DNA from: Roseiarcus sp963829505
GTDB taxonomy: Bacteria; Pseudomonadota; Alphaproteobacteria; Rhizobiales; Beijerinckiaceae
Length of the DNA: 64,000 bases
Direction of reading: 5' to 3'
Assembly: GCA_963829505.1 (NCBI GenBank)
Contig: CAWHIL010000003.1
Coordinates: 310,001-374,000 of the forward strand
Every line of letters begins with the position of its first letter. The first letter of the stretch is position 1. A program made the position numbers and the translations under genes. Positions 1 through 8,642 of the stretch are shown piece after piece. A model generated the notes under the pieces. The model was given only the letters and a program-made list of their open reading frames with translations, did no database searches and had not been told where the DNA came from.

Positions 1-1328
1 TCGAGCGTCCGGACGTCGCCGCGGTCGTCGAGGAGTCTGAGGGCGTGCGGATCGGGGATCTCGAGCGGCAGAAGCCGCGGCGGCTCCGCATCGGGGTCGG
101 CCGCGATCGGCGGCGGGGCGGGCGGGATGCGGATGTCGAAGCCCTCGACCTGCGCCGCGATCTGCGGGAATTCGGCGGTGGTCAGTTCGTCCCCGTCGGC
201 CAGCACCACCGCGCGGAAGACCGCGTTCTCCAGCTGACGCACGTTGCCGGGCCAGTCGTAGGCGGCGAGCAGGGCGAGCGCTTCGCCGGTGAGGCCGCGG
301 ATGCGCTTGCCTTCCTCGGCGCAGAAGCGGGCGAGGAAACGCCGGGCGAGGTCGGGCACGTCGCAGGCCCGGGCGCGCAAGGGGGGCATGGAAACGGGAA
401 AGACGTTGAGGCGATAGAAGAGGTCCTCGCGGAAGCGGCCGGCCTTCACGAGTTCGATCAAATTCTGGTTGGTCGCCGAGATGAGGCGAACGTCGACCTT
501 GACGGAGCGGCGCGCGCCGACGGGATCGATCTCGCCCTCCTGGAGCGCGCGCAGGAGCTTGACCTGGGCGTCGAGCGACAATTCGCCGATTTCGTCGAGG
601 AAGAGGGTGCCCCCGTTCGCCTCGGCGAACTTGCCGACGTGCCGCTCGGTCGCGCCGGTGAACGAGCCTTTCTCGTGGCCGAAGAGGATCAATTCGACCA
701 GCGTCTCCGGCAGCGCGCCGCAGTTGACCGTGACGAACGGCTTGCCGCGCCGCTCGGAGCTGCCCTGGATGGCGCGCGCGATCAGCTCCTTGCCGACACC
801 CAATTCGCCCTCGATCAGGACGGGGATATTGGAGCGCGCCGCGCGCTCGGCGAGACGCACGGTGCGCCCCATCAACTCGGCCCGGCTGACGATGTCGCGA
901 AACCCGAGCTCGCCCGCGTTGCGCCGGTTCGCGCGCCTCAGCTCGTCCTCGAGCGCATCGACCCTCAGTGCGTTCTTGATCGATACCTGCAGACGCTCGG
1001 CCCCGACGGGCTTGACGACGAAATCGATCGCGCCGGCGCGCATCGCCGAAATGACGGTCTCGATCGAGCCGTGCGCGGTCTGCACGATCGCCGGCGCCGC
1101 GATGGCGCGCTGGCGCAGCCGCTCGAGCACCGCCATGCCGTCCAGGTCCGGCATGACGAGGTCGAGAATGACGAGGCTGACCGGCGGCCGGTCGGCAGCC
1201 TCGAGCCGCGCGAGCGCCGCCACGCCGGAATCAAGGGTCTCCACGTCGTAGCCGAACCGCCGGGTCATCGCCTCGAGGAGACGGCGCTGGATGGGGTCGT
1301 CGTCGACAACGAGGATGAGGGCGGCCAT
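1..1328 (-). CDS. Sigma-54-dependent response regulator (NtrC family), 3' end outside window
   Basis: The reading frame starts at the ATG at 1328 and is still open at base 1, so the C-terminus is missing. Residues 1 to about 120 form a receiver domain with the acidic cluster D9-D11, the phosphoacceptor D56 in LVILDLVMPDLDG, and a KPVG lysine. A central AAA+ domain follows, with Walker A GELGVGKE, the sigma-54 contact loop as GSFTGA, and Walker B GGTLFLDEIGE. The part lost beyond the edge should hold the Fis-type DNA-binding helix-turn-helix. Such proteins activate sigma-54 promoters after phosphorylation by a sensor kinase; no kinase gene is visible here. The gene is divergent from the peptidase gene, about 170 bp away. 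The target regulon cannot be told from the sequence. Confidence 0.93.
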   Translation of the reverse strand, partial: MAALILVVDDDPIQRRLLEAMTRRFGYDVETLDSGVAALARLEAADRPPVSLVILDLVMPDLDGMAVLERLRQRAIAAPAIVQTAHGSIETVISAMRAGAIDFVVKPVGAERLQVSIKNALRVDALEDELRRANRRNAGELGFRDIVSRAELMGRTVRLAERAARSNIPVLIEGELGVGKELIARAIQGSSERRGKPFVTVNCGALPETLVELILFGHEKGSFTGATERHVGKFAEANGGTLFLDEIGELSLDAQVKLLRALQEGEIDPVGARRSVKVDVRLISATNQNLIELVKAGRFREDLFYRLNVFPVSMPPLRARACDVPDLARRFLARFCAEEGKRIRGLTGEALALLAAYDWPGNVRQLENAVFRAVVLADGDELTTAEFPQIAAQVEGFDIRIPPAPPPIAADPDAEPPRLLPLEIPDPHALRLLDDRGDVRTL

Positions 1329-1500
1329 TCACGGTCTCACGGTCGCGGTCGTTTGCGCCGCGCGTTGCAACACCCTCGGCCATCACGGTAAACGGCGACT
1401 TAACGCGGCCGGGAACGTAGGTCATGATCCTCAAAACCGCCGTGTTCTGCGCGCGAGTGAATTCAGGCATGTTGAACGCCGAATTGAACGGATTCCGAAA

Positions 1501-3336
1501 ATGAGAATGCTTCGTCCGATCTTCCCCGCTGCTTCCGCCGAGCCCTCTGCGCCCCTCGAACTCGGTGACCTGCCACAATGGCGGCTCGACGATCTCTACG
1601 ACAGCATGGCCTCGCCGCGCTTCGCCGCCGACCTCGAACGAGCCGAGCGCGAGGCCAAGGCGTTCCAGGAGACGTGGCGGGGCAGGCTCGCCGCGATCGC
1701 CGCCGCGCCCAAGGCGGGTGAGACGCTCGCCGAGGCGGTCAAGGGATACGAGGCGCTGCAGGATCTGATCGGCCGGGTCATGTCCTACGCTTCGCTCCTC
1801 TACGCCTCCGACTCGAGCGACGCGGCGCGGGCCAAATTCTACGGCGACGCGCAGGAGCGCGTGACCGCGCTGGCCGGCGACCTTCTCTTTTTCGAGCTCG
1901 AGCTGAACCGGCTCGACGACGGCGCCCTCGAAGCAGCAATCGCCGCGCCGGCGCTCGCGCATTACCGGCCATGGCTCGAGGACATCCGCAAGGAGAAGCC
2001 GCATCAGCTCGCCGACGACCTCGAGCAGGTGTTCCTCGAGAAGTCCGTGCCCGGCGCCGCCGCCTGGAACCGCCTGTTCGACGAGACCATGGCGTCGCTG
2101 CGCTTCGACGTCGAGGGCGAGAGGCTGACGCTCGAGCCGACGCTGGCGAGACTTCAGGACCCGGACGGCGCAAAGCGCGAGAGCGCGGCAAGGGCGCTCG
2201 CAGCGACGCTCGGCGCGAACCTGCGTCTCTTCACGCTGATCACCAACACGCTCGCCAAGGACAAGGAGATCTCCGACCGCTGGCGCAAGTTCCCCGACGT
2301 CGCCTCCTCCCGGCATCTCGCCAACCGCGTCGAGCCCGAGGTGGTCGAGGCGCTGGTCGCTGCGGTCACGAACGCCTATCCGCGGCTGTCGCACCGCTAT
2401 TATGCGATGAAGGCGCGCTGGTTCGGCAAGGAGCGGCTGCCGTACTGGGACCGCAACGCGCCGCTGCCGGACGCCGCGCCCCGCCTCTACTCGTGGGAGC
2501 GCGCCCGCGACACGGTGCTCTCGGCCTATGGCGGCTTCTCGCCGCGCATGGCCGACATCGCCCGCAAGTTCTTCGACGAGGGCTGGATCGACGCGCCGGT
2601 CAGGCCCGGCAAGGCTCCGGGCGCCTTCGCCCATCCGACGACGCCGTCGGCCCACCCTTATGTGCTCGTCAACTTCATGGGCAAGACGCGCGACGTGACG
2701 ACGCTCGCCCACGAGCTTGGCCATGGCGTCCATCAGGTGCTGGCTGGGCCGAACGGCGCGCTCATGGCGCCGACGCCCCTGACGCTTGCCGAGACGGCGT
2801 CGGTGTTCGGCGAGATGCTGACCTTCCGCGCGATGCTGCCGACCGTGACCGACCCCGCCGAGCGCAAGGCGATGCTCGCCGGCAAGGTCGAGGATATGCT
2901 GAACACCGTCGTCCGGCAGATCGCCTTCTACACCTTCGAGCGCCGCGTCCATCTCGAGCGCCGCAAGGGCGAACTGACGGCGGAGCGGATCGGCGAATTC
3001 TGGCTCGCCGTGCAGCGCGAGAGCCTCGGGCCGGCGATCGAACTCGGCGAGGGCTACGAGACGTTCTGGACCTACATCGGCCACTTCATCCATTCGCCGT
3101 TCTACGTCTACGCCTACGCCTTCGGCGACTGCCTGGTGAACTCCCTGTACGGCGTCTACGAGCGGTCGAGCGAAGGCTTCGCCGAGCGCTATCTGGCGAT
3201 GCTGGCGGCGGGAGGGTCGAAGTCCTACGACGCGCTGCTCGCGCCCTTCGGCCTCAACGCGAAGGACCCGGCCTTCTGGAGCATCGGGCTTTCGCTGATC
3301 GAGCGGATGATCGGCGAGCTCGAGGCGATGGGGTAG
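1501..3336 (+). CDS. pepF: M3 family oligoendopeptidase F
   Basis: The 611-residue product is a cytoplasmic zinc metallopeptidase of the M3B (oligoendopeptidase F) group, which cleaves short peptides. The zinc motif is H404-E-L-G-H408 with the third ligand in AETASVFGE near residue 431. Length matches the family (about 600). An N-terminal helical oligopeptidase_F region precedes the catalytic domain. The frame is open further upstream to 1291, but that part overlaps the divergent regulator and lacks protein-like sequence; the ATG at 1501 gives a normal N-terminus. No signal peptide is seen. It is monocistronic. Confidence 0.93.
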   Translation: MRMLRPIFPAASAEPSAPLELGDLPQWRLDDLYDSMASPRFAADLERAEREAKAFQETWRGRLAAIAAAPKAGETLAEAVKGYEALQDLIGRVMSYASLLYASDSSDAARAKFYGDAQERVTALAGDLLFFELELNRLDDGALEAAIAAPALAHYRPWLEDIRKEKPHQLADDLEQVFLEKSVPGAAAWNRLFDETMASLRFDVEGERLTLEPTLARLQDPDGAKRESAARALAATLGANLRLFTLITNTLAKDKEISDRWRKFPDVASSRHLANRVEPEVVEALVAAVTNAYPRLSHRYYAMKARWFGKERLPYWDRNAPLPDAAPRLYSWERARDTVLSAYGGFSPRMADIARKFFDEGWIDAPVRPGKAPGAFAHPTTPSAHPYVLVNFMGKTRDVTTLAHELGHGVHQVLAGPNGALMAPTPLTLAETASVFGEMLTFRAMLPTVTDPAERKAMLAGKVEDMLNTVVRQIAFYTFERRVHLERRKGELTAERIGEFWLAVQRESLGPAIELGEGYETFWTYIGHFIHSPFYVYAYAFGDCLVNSLYGVYERSSEGFAERYLAMLAAGGSKSYDALLAPFGLNAKDPAFWSIGLSLIERMIGELEAMG

Positions 3337-3589
3337 GGCGGACGACCGGTCCTCAAGACTTTGATTGCGTGCTTCGAAGGGGCCGCCGGGCGCGCCGCCG
3401 ATCGCGTAGGGTCGCGGGTATCGCGCGGTGGTCTGGGTGCGCGCCGCACGCGCCGTTTTACAAAGCCGCAGGCTTTGTTAACGTGCGCAGGCTCGGCAGC
3501 GGTCACTCAAGCGGGCGCTCGGTTGTGCCGGGTTCGGTCTGGCCGGCTTGCGACGCCTAAAGGCTACGGCGGCGCCCAGGACGGAGACA

Positions 3590-4264
3590 ATGCCGACGCC
3601 GGAGACGCCAGGCCCTCTTCGCTGGGCTTTCCTCAAAGACAAGCAGCGATCGATCCGCGCGGGCTTTCCTGAGCCTCTGGGCCTGCGCGCGCATCGGGCT
3701 TTGAGCTGGCTGGGTCGGGCGGAGAGGGAAGTTCAGGACTCCGACGTCCGGTTCATCCTGCTGTGGGTTGGATTCAACGCCGCCTATGCGAACGACCTCG
3801 CCGTCGACATCGACAACGAGCGCGGCGCGTTCCAGGCCTATTTCGACGCAGTCGTCTCCCTCGACGGCGATCGCCGCATCTACAACGTCGTCTGGCGCCG
3901 TTTCTCGCAGGAAATCCGGCTGCTGCTGGACAACAGATACGTGTTCGCGCCGTTCTGGAATCATCACAACGGCCTTGCGGGCTACGCGGATTGGGCGCAG
4001 CGGCTTTCGAACAGCCATCGCGTCATCGCGGGCGCGATGGCTCGACAAGACACGCCGAAGATCCTGTCGGTTCTCTTCGACCGCCTCTACGTGTTGCGCA
4101 ACCAACTCCTGCACGGCGGGGCGACCTGGAACAGCGGCGTGAACCGCCAGCAGGTTCGCGACGGCGCGGCGATCCTGGACTGGCTGCTGCCGATCTTCAT
4201 CGACATCATGATGGATCATCCGCGCCACGACTGGGGCCGGCCGTTCTATCCGGTTGTGGAATAG
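3590..4264 (+). CDS. HEPN-type (Apea-like) domain protein
   Basis: The 224-residue product ends in an all-helical domain carrying the HEPN signature R170-N-Q-L-L-H175. In this fold that motif is often the metal-independent RNase active site. HEPN proteins act in toxin-antitoxin, abortive infection and RNA-processing systems, but many lone Apea-type members are uncharacterised. No nucleotidyltransferase (MNT) partner or helicase lies next to it, so it looks like an orphan. The ATG at 3590 was preferred because the upstream in-frame extension is low-complexity. Function as an RNase is inferred from the motif only. Confidence 0.7.
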   Translation: MPTPETPGPLRWAFLKDKQRSIRAGFPEPLGLRAHRALSWLGRAEREVQDSDVRFILLWVGFNAAYANDLAVDIDNERGAFQAYFDAVVSLDGDRRIYNVVWRRFSQEIRLLLDNRYVFAPFWNHHNGLAGYADWAQRLSNSHRVIAGAMARQDTPKILSVLFDRLYVLRNQLLHGGATWNSGVNRQQVRDGAAILDWLLPIFIDIMMDHPRHDWGRPFYPVVE

Positions 4265-4367
4265 CGAGCCGCGGCGGCGCACCCGCATCAAGTCGAAAGA
4301 GTCAAATGCCGAGAGTTTCCCCGGGTTGATGCCCGAGGGCCTCCAAACATGTCGGCGACGGCGGCCC

Positions 4368-4613
4368 TCAGTACCCTGGCGCCCGTCCCGCGCCGTGCGT
4401 GCGGATCCACTCCGAGGTCTGCTCGGCGCGATAGAGGGCTTCGTTGTTGGCATTGTAGAACCGGGCGTAGCTGCTCGTCGCCTGCGCCGCAGGAAGCGGC
4501 TCGCCAAACGGCCCCGTCGTGCCGTATCCCGACGGCTGAGTTGCCTGGGCGAAGGAGGCCTGTGGCGCCGCAAGAGCTGCGGCGAGGCCGAGGAGAGCAA
4601 GGATTCTGACCAT
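4368..4613 (-). CDS. Small exported protein, unknown function
   Basis: An 81-residue product starts at the ATG at 4613, preceded by a strong AGGAGG ribosome site five bases upstream. It begins with a clear Sec signal peptide (MVRILALLGLAAALAAPQA, likely cleavage after SFA), giving a mature protein of about 59 residues rich in Ala, Tyr and polar residues. I do not recognise the family. It converges on the HEPN gene; the 103-bp gap holds no obvious terminator. Confidence 0.6.
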   Translation of the reverse strand: MVRILALLGLAAALAAPQASFAQATQPSGYGTTGPFGEPLPAAQATSSYARFYNANNEALYRAEQTSEWIRTHGAGRAPGY

Positions 4614-4678
4614 TCGATCCTCCTGGGGAAAGTGTCCGTACTCAGATGTATACTCCCGAAGCCCGACGACAAGTGTGA

Positions 4679-4987
4679 CGGCCCTCACAGACGCCGGCTT
4701 ATGTCGTCAGCGAAATCGAAATCACAAATCTGGACGCATATCAGAAGGACTACGTTCCCCTGACGCAGGCTTCGATCAAAGCCGCGGGCGGCCGTCTCCT
4801 CGCCGCGGGCCAGCGGATCGTCGCGTTTGAAGGAGAACCGCCGAAGACGCGCGTCGCCATCAATGCGTTCGACAGCATGGAATCCGTGCAGAACTGGCGA
4901 AACTCGGCCGGGTTCAAGGAAGCCCGCGAGGTGGGGAACAAATACGCGAAATTCCGCTCGTTCGCCGTCGAGGGATTGCCGAGCTAA
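4679..4987 (+). pseudogene. DUF1330 family protein, 5'-truncated
   Basis: From 4700 the frame reads YVVSEIEITNLDAYQKDYV and continues through AAGGRLLAAG to a TAA at 4985-4987, a nearly complete DUF1330 (dimeric alpha/beta barrel) domain of 95 residues. There is no ATG, GTG or TTG in frame upstream before the TGA at 4676, and no ribosome site. Many family members have a signal peptide ending near a QTPAYV-like segment; here QTPAYVV survives but everything before it is gone. I read it as a gene that lost its 5' end, probably through a rearrangement beside the small exported protein gene. A rare start codon cannot be fully excluded. Confidence 0.65.
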
Positions 4988-5038
4988 TCCGCGCCGCGCC
5001 CCGCAATCGCGTGCGATTTCGGCGTCGCAGAAATTCTC

Positions 5039-5067
5039 TTGTAGGCTGTCTGGCGACGGCTTACATT
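5039..5067 (+). promoter_or_regulatory. Promoter/operator of the higBA-like pair
   Basis: TTGTAG (5039-5044) and TACATT (5062-5067) are separated by 17 bp and fit a sigma-70 promoter. An inverted repeat, TGTAGGC (5040-5046) and GCTTACA (5059-5065), covers both boxes with six of seven positions paired. This is a typical arrangement for autorepression by the HigA antitoxin. The -10 box ends only about 6 bp before the expected toxin start at 5073, so the transcript would be leaderless or nearly so. Confidence 0.55.
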
Positions 5068-5072
5068 GCGGG

Positions 5073-5351
5073 ACGACCAGGCGGTTTCGTCACAAGGGCC
5101 TGAGGGCGCTGTTCGAAACCGGACGCACGGAAGGAGTCGACGCCAAGCTCGTCCCGAAACTGCGGCGCGTCCTGACGCGGTTGAACGACGGCCCGGTTCC
5201 CGAGGCCATGAACCTGCCGGGCTACCGGCTTCACGAGTTGAAGGGCGACAGGCGGGGGACGTGGTCGGTTACAGTCTCAGGGAACTATCGGGTCACCTTC
5301 CAGGTCGACCGGGAGCACGCCACGAACGTCGATTTTGAGGACTATCACTAG
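5073..5351 (+). CDS. higB: HigB/RelE-family toxin with ACG in place of the start codon
   Basis: The frame from 5073 encodes 92 residues, exactly the usual HigB size, including RRFRHKGLRALFETG and a C-terminus ending NVDFEDYH. HigB toxins are ribosome-dependent mRNA endonucleases. At the position where family members start with Met-Ile the DNA reads ACG ACC, which is one transition in each codon away from ATG ATC. No ATG, GTG or TTG occurs in frame close by. The antitoxin gene follows 14 bp downstream. The toxin is therefore either silenced or uses a very weak start. Family assignment is firm; expression is doubtful. Confidence 0.75.
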   Translation, partial: TTRRFRHKGLRALFETGRTEGVDAKLVPKLRRVLTRLNDGPVPEAMNLPGYRLHELKGDRRGTWSVTVSGNYRVTFQVDREHATNVDFEDYH

Positions 5352-5365
5352 GAAGCCAATCGCCC

Positions 5366-5662
5366 ATGCAGATGTTCGATCCGCCTCATCCCGGCGAAAT
5401 CCTGCGCGAGGACTGCCTGAAGCCGCTGCAGCTCACCGTCACGGCCGCGGCGAAGGGGCTTGGCGTGTCCCGGGGGTCCTTGTCGGAGCTTCTAAACGGC
5501 CGCAACGGAATTTCGCCCGAGATGGCGATCCGTCTGGAGATGGCGGGTTGGGGGCCAGCCGAGTCGTGGCTCAGAAACCAGGTCTCGTTCGACCTGTGGC
5601 GCGCGCGCCAACGCGCAGGCTCTATCCGCGTGAAGCCGTTCCCGGCGACCGAGGCGGCATGA
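5366..5662 (+). CDS. higA: HigA-family antitoxin (XRE helix-turn-helix)
   Basis: The 98-residue product carries the HigA hallmark HPGEILRED near the N-terminus and a helix-turn-helix (AAAKGLGVSRGSLSELLNGR). It should bind and neutralise HigB and repress the shared promoter. The start at 5366 has AGGAAG about ten bases upstream. The gene is intact although its partner toxin has lost its start codon, so the locus would now make antitoxin only, if transcribed. Confidence 0.9.
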   Translation: MQMFDPPHPGEILREDCLKPLQLTVTAAAKGLGVSRGSLSELLNGRNGISPEMAIRLEMAGWGPAESWLRNQVSFDLWRARQRAGSIRVKPFPATEAA

Positions 5663-5693
5663 GCCTAGGGGGCCAGCGCGCGGCGGCGCGCTC

Positions 5694-6221
5694 CTACCCG
5701 GCTGGTTCCCCCGGGTTCGCAAAACTCCAGCCGCCGTCCGCGCCGCGAAGAAGCGTCGTCGTCGTCATCCCGAAGGGTTCCGGCGTGACGCCCCTGATCC
5801 AGAGATCGAGGCGGGTGACGGCGACGTCGACGAAGATTGCGTTGGCGCGGTCGGCCTCGGTCGGGAAATAGACGTCGTAGGCGGCTCGCCATCGCCTGGC
5901 GACGTCGGCGCTTTCCACGGCGAGGCGCGCCGTTCCATGCGCCGCTACATAGGCGTCCGCGGCCTCGCGCTGGAAGACGAGCGCGACCGCGCCGCCGCGC
6001 CGCAACTCGGCCGCCTTCGGCGAGCGGCCGTCGGTGACGAAGGACACCGTCCAGCCGGTCTTCGCCGGGTGGGGCGAGATGCGGCCCATCGGGCGGAGCC
6101 CGACGCCGCCGCTCTCAGCCTGCGCCGCGAGCCAGCAATAAGGCGCCTCGCCGACGACGTCGGCCGCGGCGTCGAGCAGGCGCTGGGCGCCGGCTTGGCC
6201 GGAAGAGTTCGGGTCGGACAT
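5694..6221 (-). CDS. Pyridoxamine 5'-phosphate oxidase-like flavin-binding split-barrel protein
   Basis: The 175-residue product resembles the general-stress branch of the pyridoxamine-phosphate-oxidase fold (COG3871-like): an N-terminal helix, then LAAQAESGGVGLRPMGRISP, then VSFVTDGRSPKAAELRR typical of FMN-binding barrels. Members bind FMN or F420-like cofactors and reduce small molecules; the substrate is unknown. The ATG at 6221 is preceded by AGGGAA. The longer upstream frame overlaps the intergenic region and is rejected. The gene is divergent from the ABC1 kinase gene across 163 bp. Confidence 0.8.
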   Translation of the reverse strand: MSDPNSSGQAGAQRLLDAAADVVGEAPYCWLAAQAESGGVGLRPMGRISPHPAKTGWTVSFVTDGRSPKAAELRRGGAVALVFQREAADAYVAAHGTARLAVESADVARRWRAAYDVYFPTEADRANAIFVDVAVTRLDLWIRGVTPEPFGMTTTTLLRGADGGWSFANPGEPAG

Positions 6222-6384
6222 ACGGCGTTCCCTCGCATTTGGCGTAGCGGAGTTACCGCGCCAAATCGTCGAAAGCTTGGAGGCTAGGGGGAAGAAACAG
6301 CGCCTCGCGCGACGGCCCCCGTGGATCGGCGACCGGTAAGTCCCTATATCGGGGCCGCCCCTGCACAGTGGAGAACCGAACGAA

Positions 6385-7752
6385 GTGCCCCCCGACAACG
6401 AAGCCAATCGCCTGACCGCGCGCGCCCAGCGCTACGCAAGGCTCGGCGTCAACGCCGGCGCCTTCGCCGCCCGCCTCGGCGTCAACCGCCTGACCGGCGG
6501 CGGGCGGGACGCAGAAGCGCGCGCGCTTGCAACCGCGCTCGGCTCGATGAAGGGGCCGATGATGAAGGTGGCGCAGTTCCTGACCACCGTGCCCGACGCG
6601 CTGCCGGCCGATTACGCCAACGAACTCATCCGCCTCCAGTCGCAGGCGCCGGCGATGGGCGCAGGCTTCGTGCGCCGCCGCATGGTGGCCGAACTCGGGC
6701 CGAACTGGCGCGAGCGCTTCTCCGAATTCGACCTCAAGCCCGCGGCGGCCGCTTCCCTCGGGCAGGTCCACAAAGGCCGCACGCTCGAGGGCGAGTGGGT
6801 CGCCTGCAAGCTGCAATATCCCGAGATGGCGTCGGCGGTCGAAACCGATCTCTCGCAGCTCGATCTGCTCTTCTCGCTCCACAAGCGCATCGGCGGTGCG
6901 ATCGACACGCGCGAGATCGCCGGTGAGATCCGCGAGCGGGTGCGCGAGGAGCTCGATTACGAGCGCGAGGCGAAGGTCGCCCGCCTCTACGCCCTCATGC
7001 TCGCCGACAAGCCTTTCGTGCGCGTGCCGCGCGTGCATGGCCAGCTCTCGACCCGTCGGCTGCTGACGCTCGACTGGCTCGACGGCGCGCGGCTGACCGA
7101 GTTCGAGGGCGCAGGCCAGGAGGCGCGCGACGCGATCGCCGTCGGCCTCTTCCACGCCTGGTGGCGCCCCTTCCTGCGCTACGGCGTCATCCACGGCGAC
7201 CCGCATCTCGGCAATTACGCGGTTGCCGCGCGCGGCGAAGGAGCGGGACAGACGATTGAGGGGATCAACCTCTTCGACTACGGCTGCGTGCGCATCTTCC
7301 CGACACGCTTCGTGCGGGGAGTGGTCGAGCTTTATCATGCGCTCAGAGCAGGCGACGAGGATCATCTGCGCGAAGCCTACGCGCTCTGGGGCTTCCCCAG
7401 GCTGACGCGCGGCACGTTCGAGGCGATGACGCTGTGGGCGCGCTTCATCTGCGGGCCCATCCTCGACGACCGGGTGCGCACTGCGGCCGACGGCGTGAGC
7501 CCGGGCGAATACGGGCGCAAGGAAATCGGCCAGGTCATGCGGGCCTTGAAGGCCGAAGGCGGCGGCCTCGTCGTGCCGCGCGAGTTCGTCTTCCTCGAGC
7601 GCGCCACGATCGGCCTCGGGGGCGCGTTCCTCAGGCTCGGCGCGCGCCTCAACTTCCACCGCCTCTACGAGGAGGCGATCGAGGGCTTCGACGCCGACGA
7701 GGTCGGCAAGCGGCAGCGGGAGGCGATGAACGCGGTGGGACTCAAGAACTGA
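6385..7752 (+). CDS. ABC1/AarF-family atypical protein kinase
   Basis: The 455-residue product belongs to the ABC1 (AarF/UbiB/COQ8) family, ATPases tied to ubiquinone metabolism and membrane lipid homeostasis. The family KxGQ segment appears as SMKGPMMKVAQF, so the usual Gly is Ala. The Ala-rich loop reads KPAAAASLGQVHK, the catalytic region HGDPHLGNY starts at H270, and the metal-binding DFG-like motif is D298-Y-G. No C-terminal membrane helices like those of UbiB are seen. The start is GTG at 6385. It stands alone, with no ubi genes nearby, so a specific role in quinone synthesis is not shown. Confidence 0.88.
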   Translation: MPPDNEANRLTARAQRYARLGVNAGAFAARLGVNRLTGGGRDAEARALATALGSMKGPMMKVAQFLTTVPDALPADYANELIRLQSQAPAMGAGFVRRRMVAELGPNWRERFSEFDLKPAAAASLGQVHKGRTLEGEWVACKLQYPEMASAVETDLSQLDLLFSLHKRIGGAIDTREIAGEIRERVREELDYEREAKVARLYALMLADKPFVRVPRVHGQLSTRRLLTLDWLDGARLTEFEGAGQEARDAIAVGLFHAWWRPFLRYGVIHGDPHLGNYAVAARGEGAGQTIEGINLFDYGCVRIFPTRFVRGVVELYHALRAGDEDHLREAYALWGFPRLTRGTFEAMTLWARFICGPILDDRVRTAADGVSPGEYGRKEIGQVMRALKAEGGGLVVPREFVFLERATIGLGGAFLRLGARLNFHRLYEEAIEGFDADEVGKRQREAMNAVGLKN

Positions 7753-7789
7753 CCGCGCGCCGCGGGTCGTGACGCGCCGCCTTCGTCGC

Positions 7790-8194
7790 TCAGTTGTTCT
7801 TCGCGCCCTCGAAGATCCACGACCAGATGTTCTGGCGGACGCACGCCGGCAGGGGCCGGTGGCGGAACGGCATCTGCAGCTTCGCGTCGCCGTTGATCAT
7901 CCGCATGAGGTTGCTCTCGTCCGGATTGCCCGCGATGACCATTGGACCGTACGTCGTTCCCTTCATGAGCCCGTCGTAGGTCGTGAGATCGAGGCCGCTC
8001 TTTTCGAGGCCCTCGCCGCCCTGCTGATGGCAGCTTACGCACCAGCCGCGGAAGGCGGGCGCGACGTCCTCGGAATAGCTGGCCGTCGCTTGCGCGGCGC
8101 ATACGCGGGCGACGGGCGTCAGTCCGAGGTTGCCGAGAAGCGCAATCCCTCCCGCGGCGAGACCGGCGACACCGACGCTCAGACGTTTCATCAT
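7790..8194 (-). CDS. Exported c-type cytochrome
   Basis: The 134-residue product has an N-terminal signal peptide (MMKRLSVGVAGLAAGGIALL) and one haem site C52-V-S-C-H56. A downstream Met (MPFRHRP region) could be the sixth haem ligand. It is probably periplasmic. The ATG pair at 8194/8191 follows GAGGAG. The haem-binding domain resembles the short cytochromes used with surface or dehydrogenase partners, but no dehydrogenase gene adjoins it. It converges on the ABC1 kinase gene with a 37-bp gap. Confidence 0.87.
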   Translation of the reverse strand: MMKRLSVGVAGLAAGGIALLGNLGLTPVARVCAAQATASYSEDVAPAFRGWCVSCHQQGGEGLEKSGLDLTTYDGLMKGTTYGPMVIAGNPDESNLMRMINGDAKLQMPFRHRPLPACVRQNIWSWIFEGAKNN

Positions 8195-8642
8195 GGCTCT
8201 CCTCACTTGCCCCTTTTGACGTGTCCTTCGAGCGGCCTGCCGTTCGGCCCGCGCGCGACGGCGCGGCCGCAAGAGTCCGGACGATTTTCCAACCGTCGTC
8301 GGAGCCGGGGCGACATGCAGTCGACTTCGAGGAGGACCGCCGCCCGCCGCATCATGCAGCGTCGCGTCGCGACGGACCCTAAGCGCCGCGACGGAACAAA
8401 GCCCGGCCGGCGATGATGGCGCAAAGAGCCGACGGGCCTTGAACGCCAGAGCCAATCAAACAACAATTCCCTGCGAAACCGTGAAGGGGGGCGGCGATCG
8501 CGCGCGATGCGGCGCGCCCACGGGGAGGGAGAGCGAGAGCCGAAGGCGGGCCGCGGCGCCATCGGTTTTCTTCGCTGGTTCAAGAGACGGCCGCGTCTTA
8601 GACTATGAGGGCGAGGATCTCGCTCAGGACGGAAGAGGGGTC
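8195..8642. other. 448-bp divergent intergenic region
   Basis: This gap separates the divergent cytochrome c gene and the exported protein gene at 8643. Open frames in it are short, poor in protein-like composition and without ribosome sites. No repeat, tRNA or terminator was recognised. It probably holds both promoters, but no box can be called with confidence. Confidence 0.4.

Noticed and set aside
45..1391. A 448-codon plus-strand frame opposite the response regulator
   Set aside because: The minus strand encodes receiver and AAA+ motifs without a break; the plus frame has no recognisable domain.
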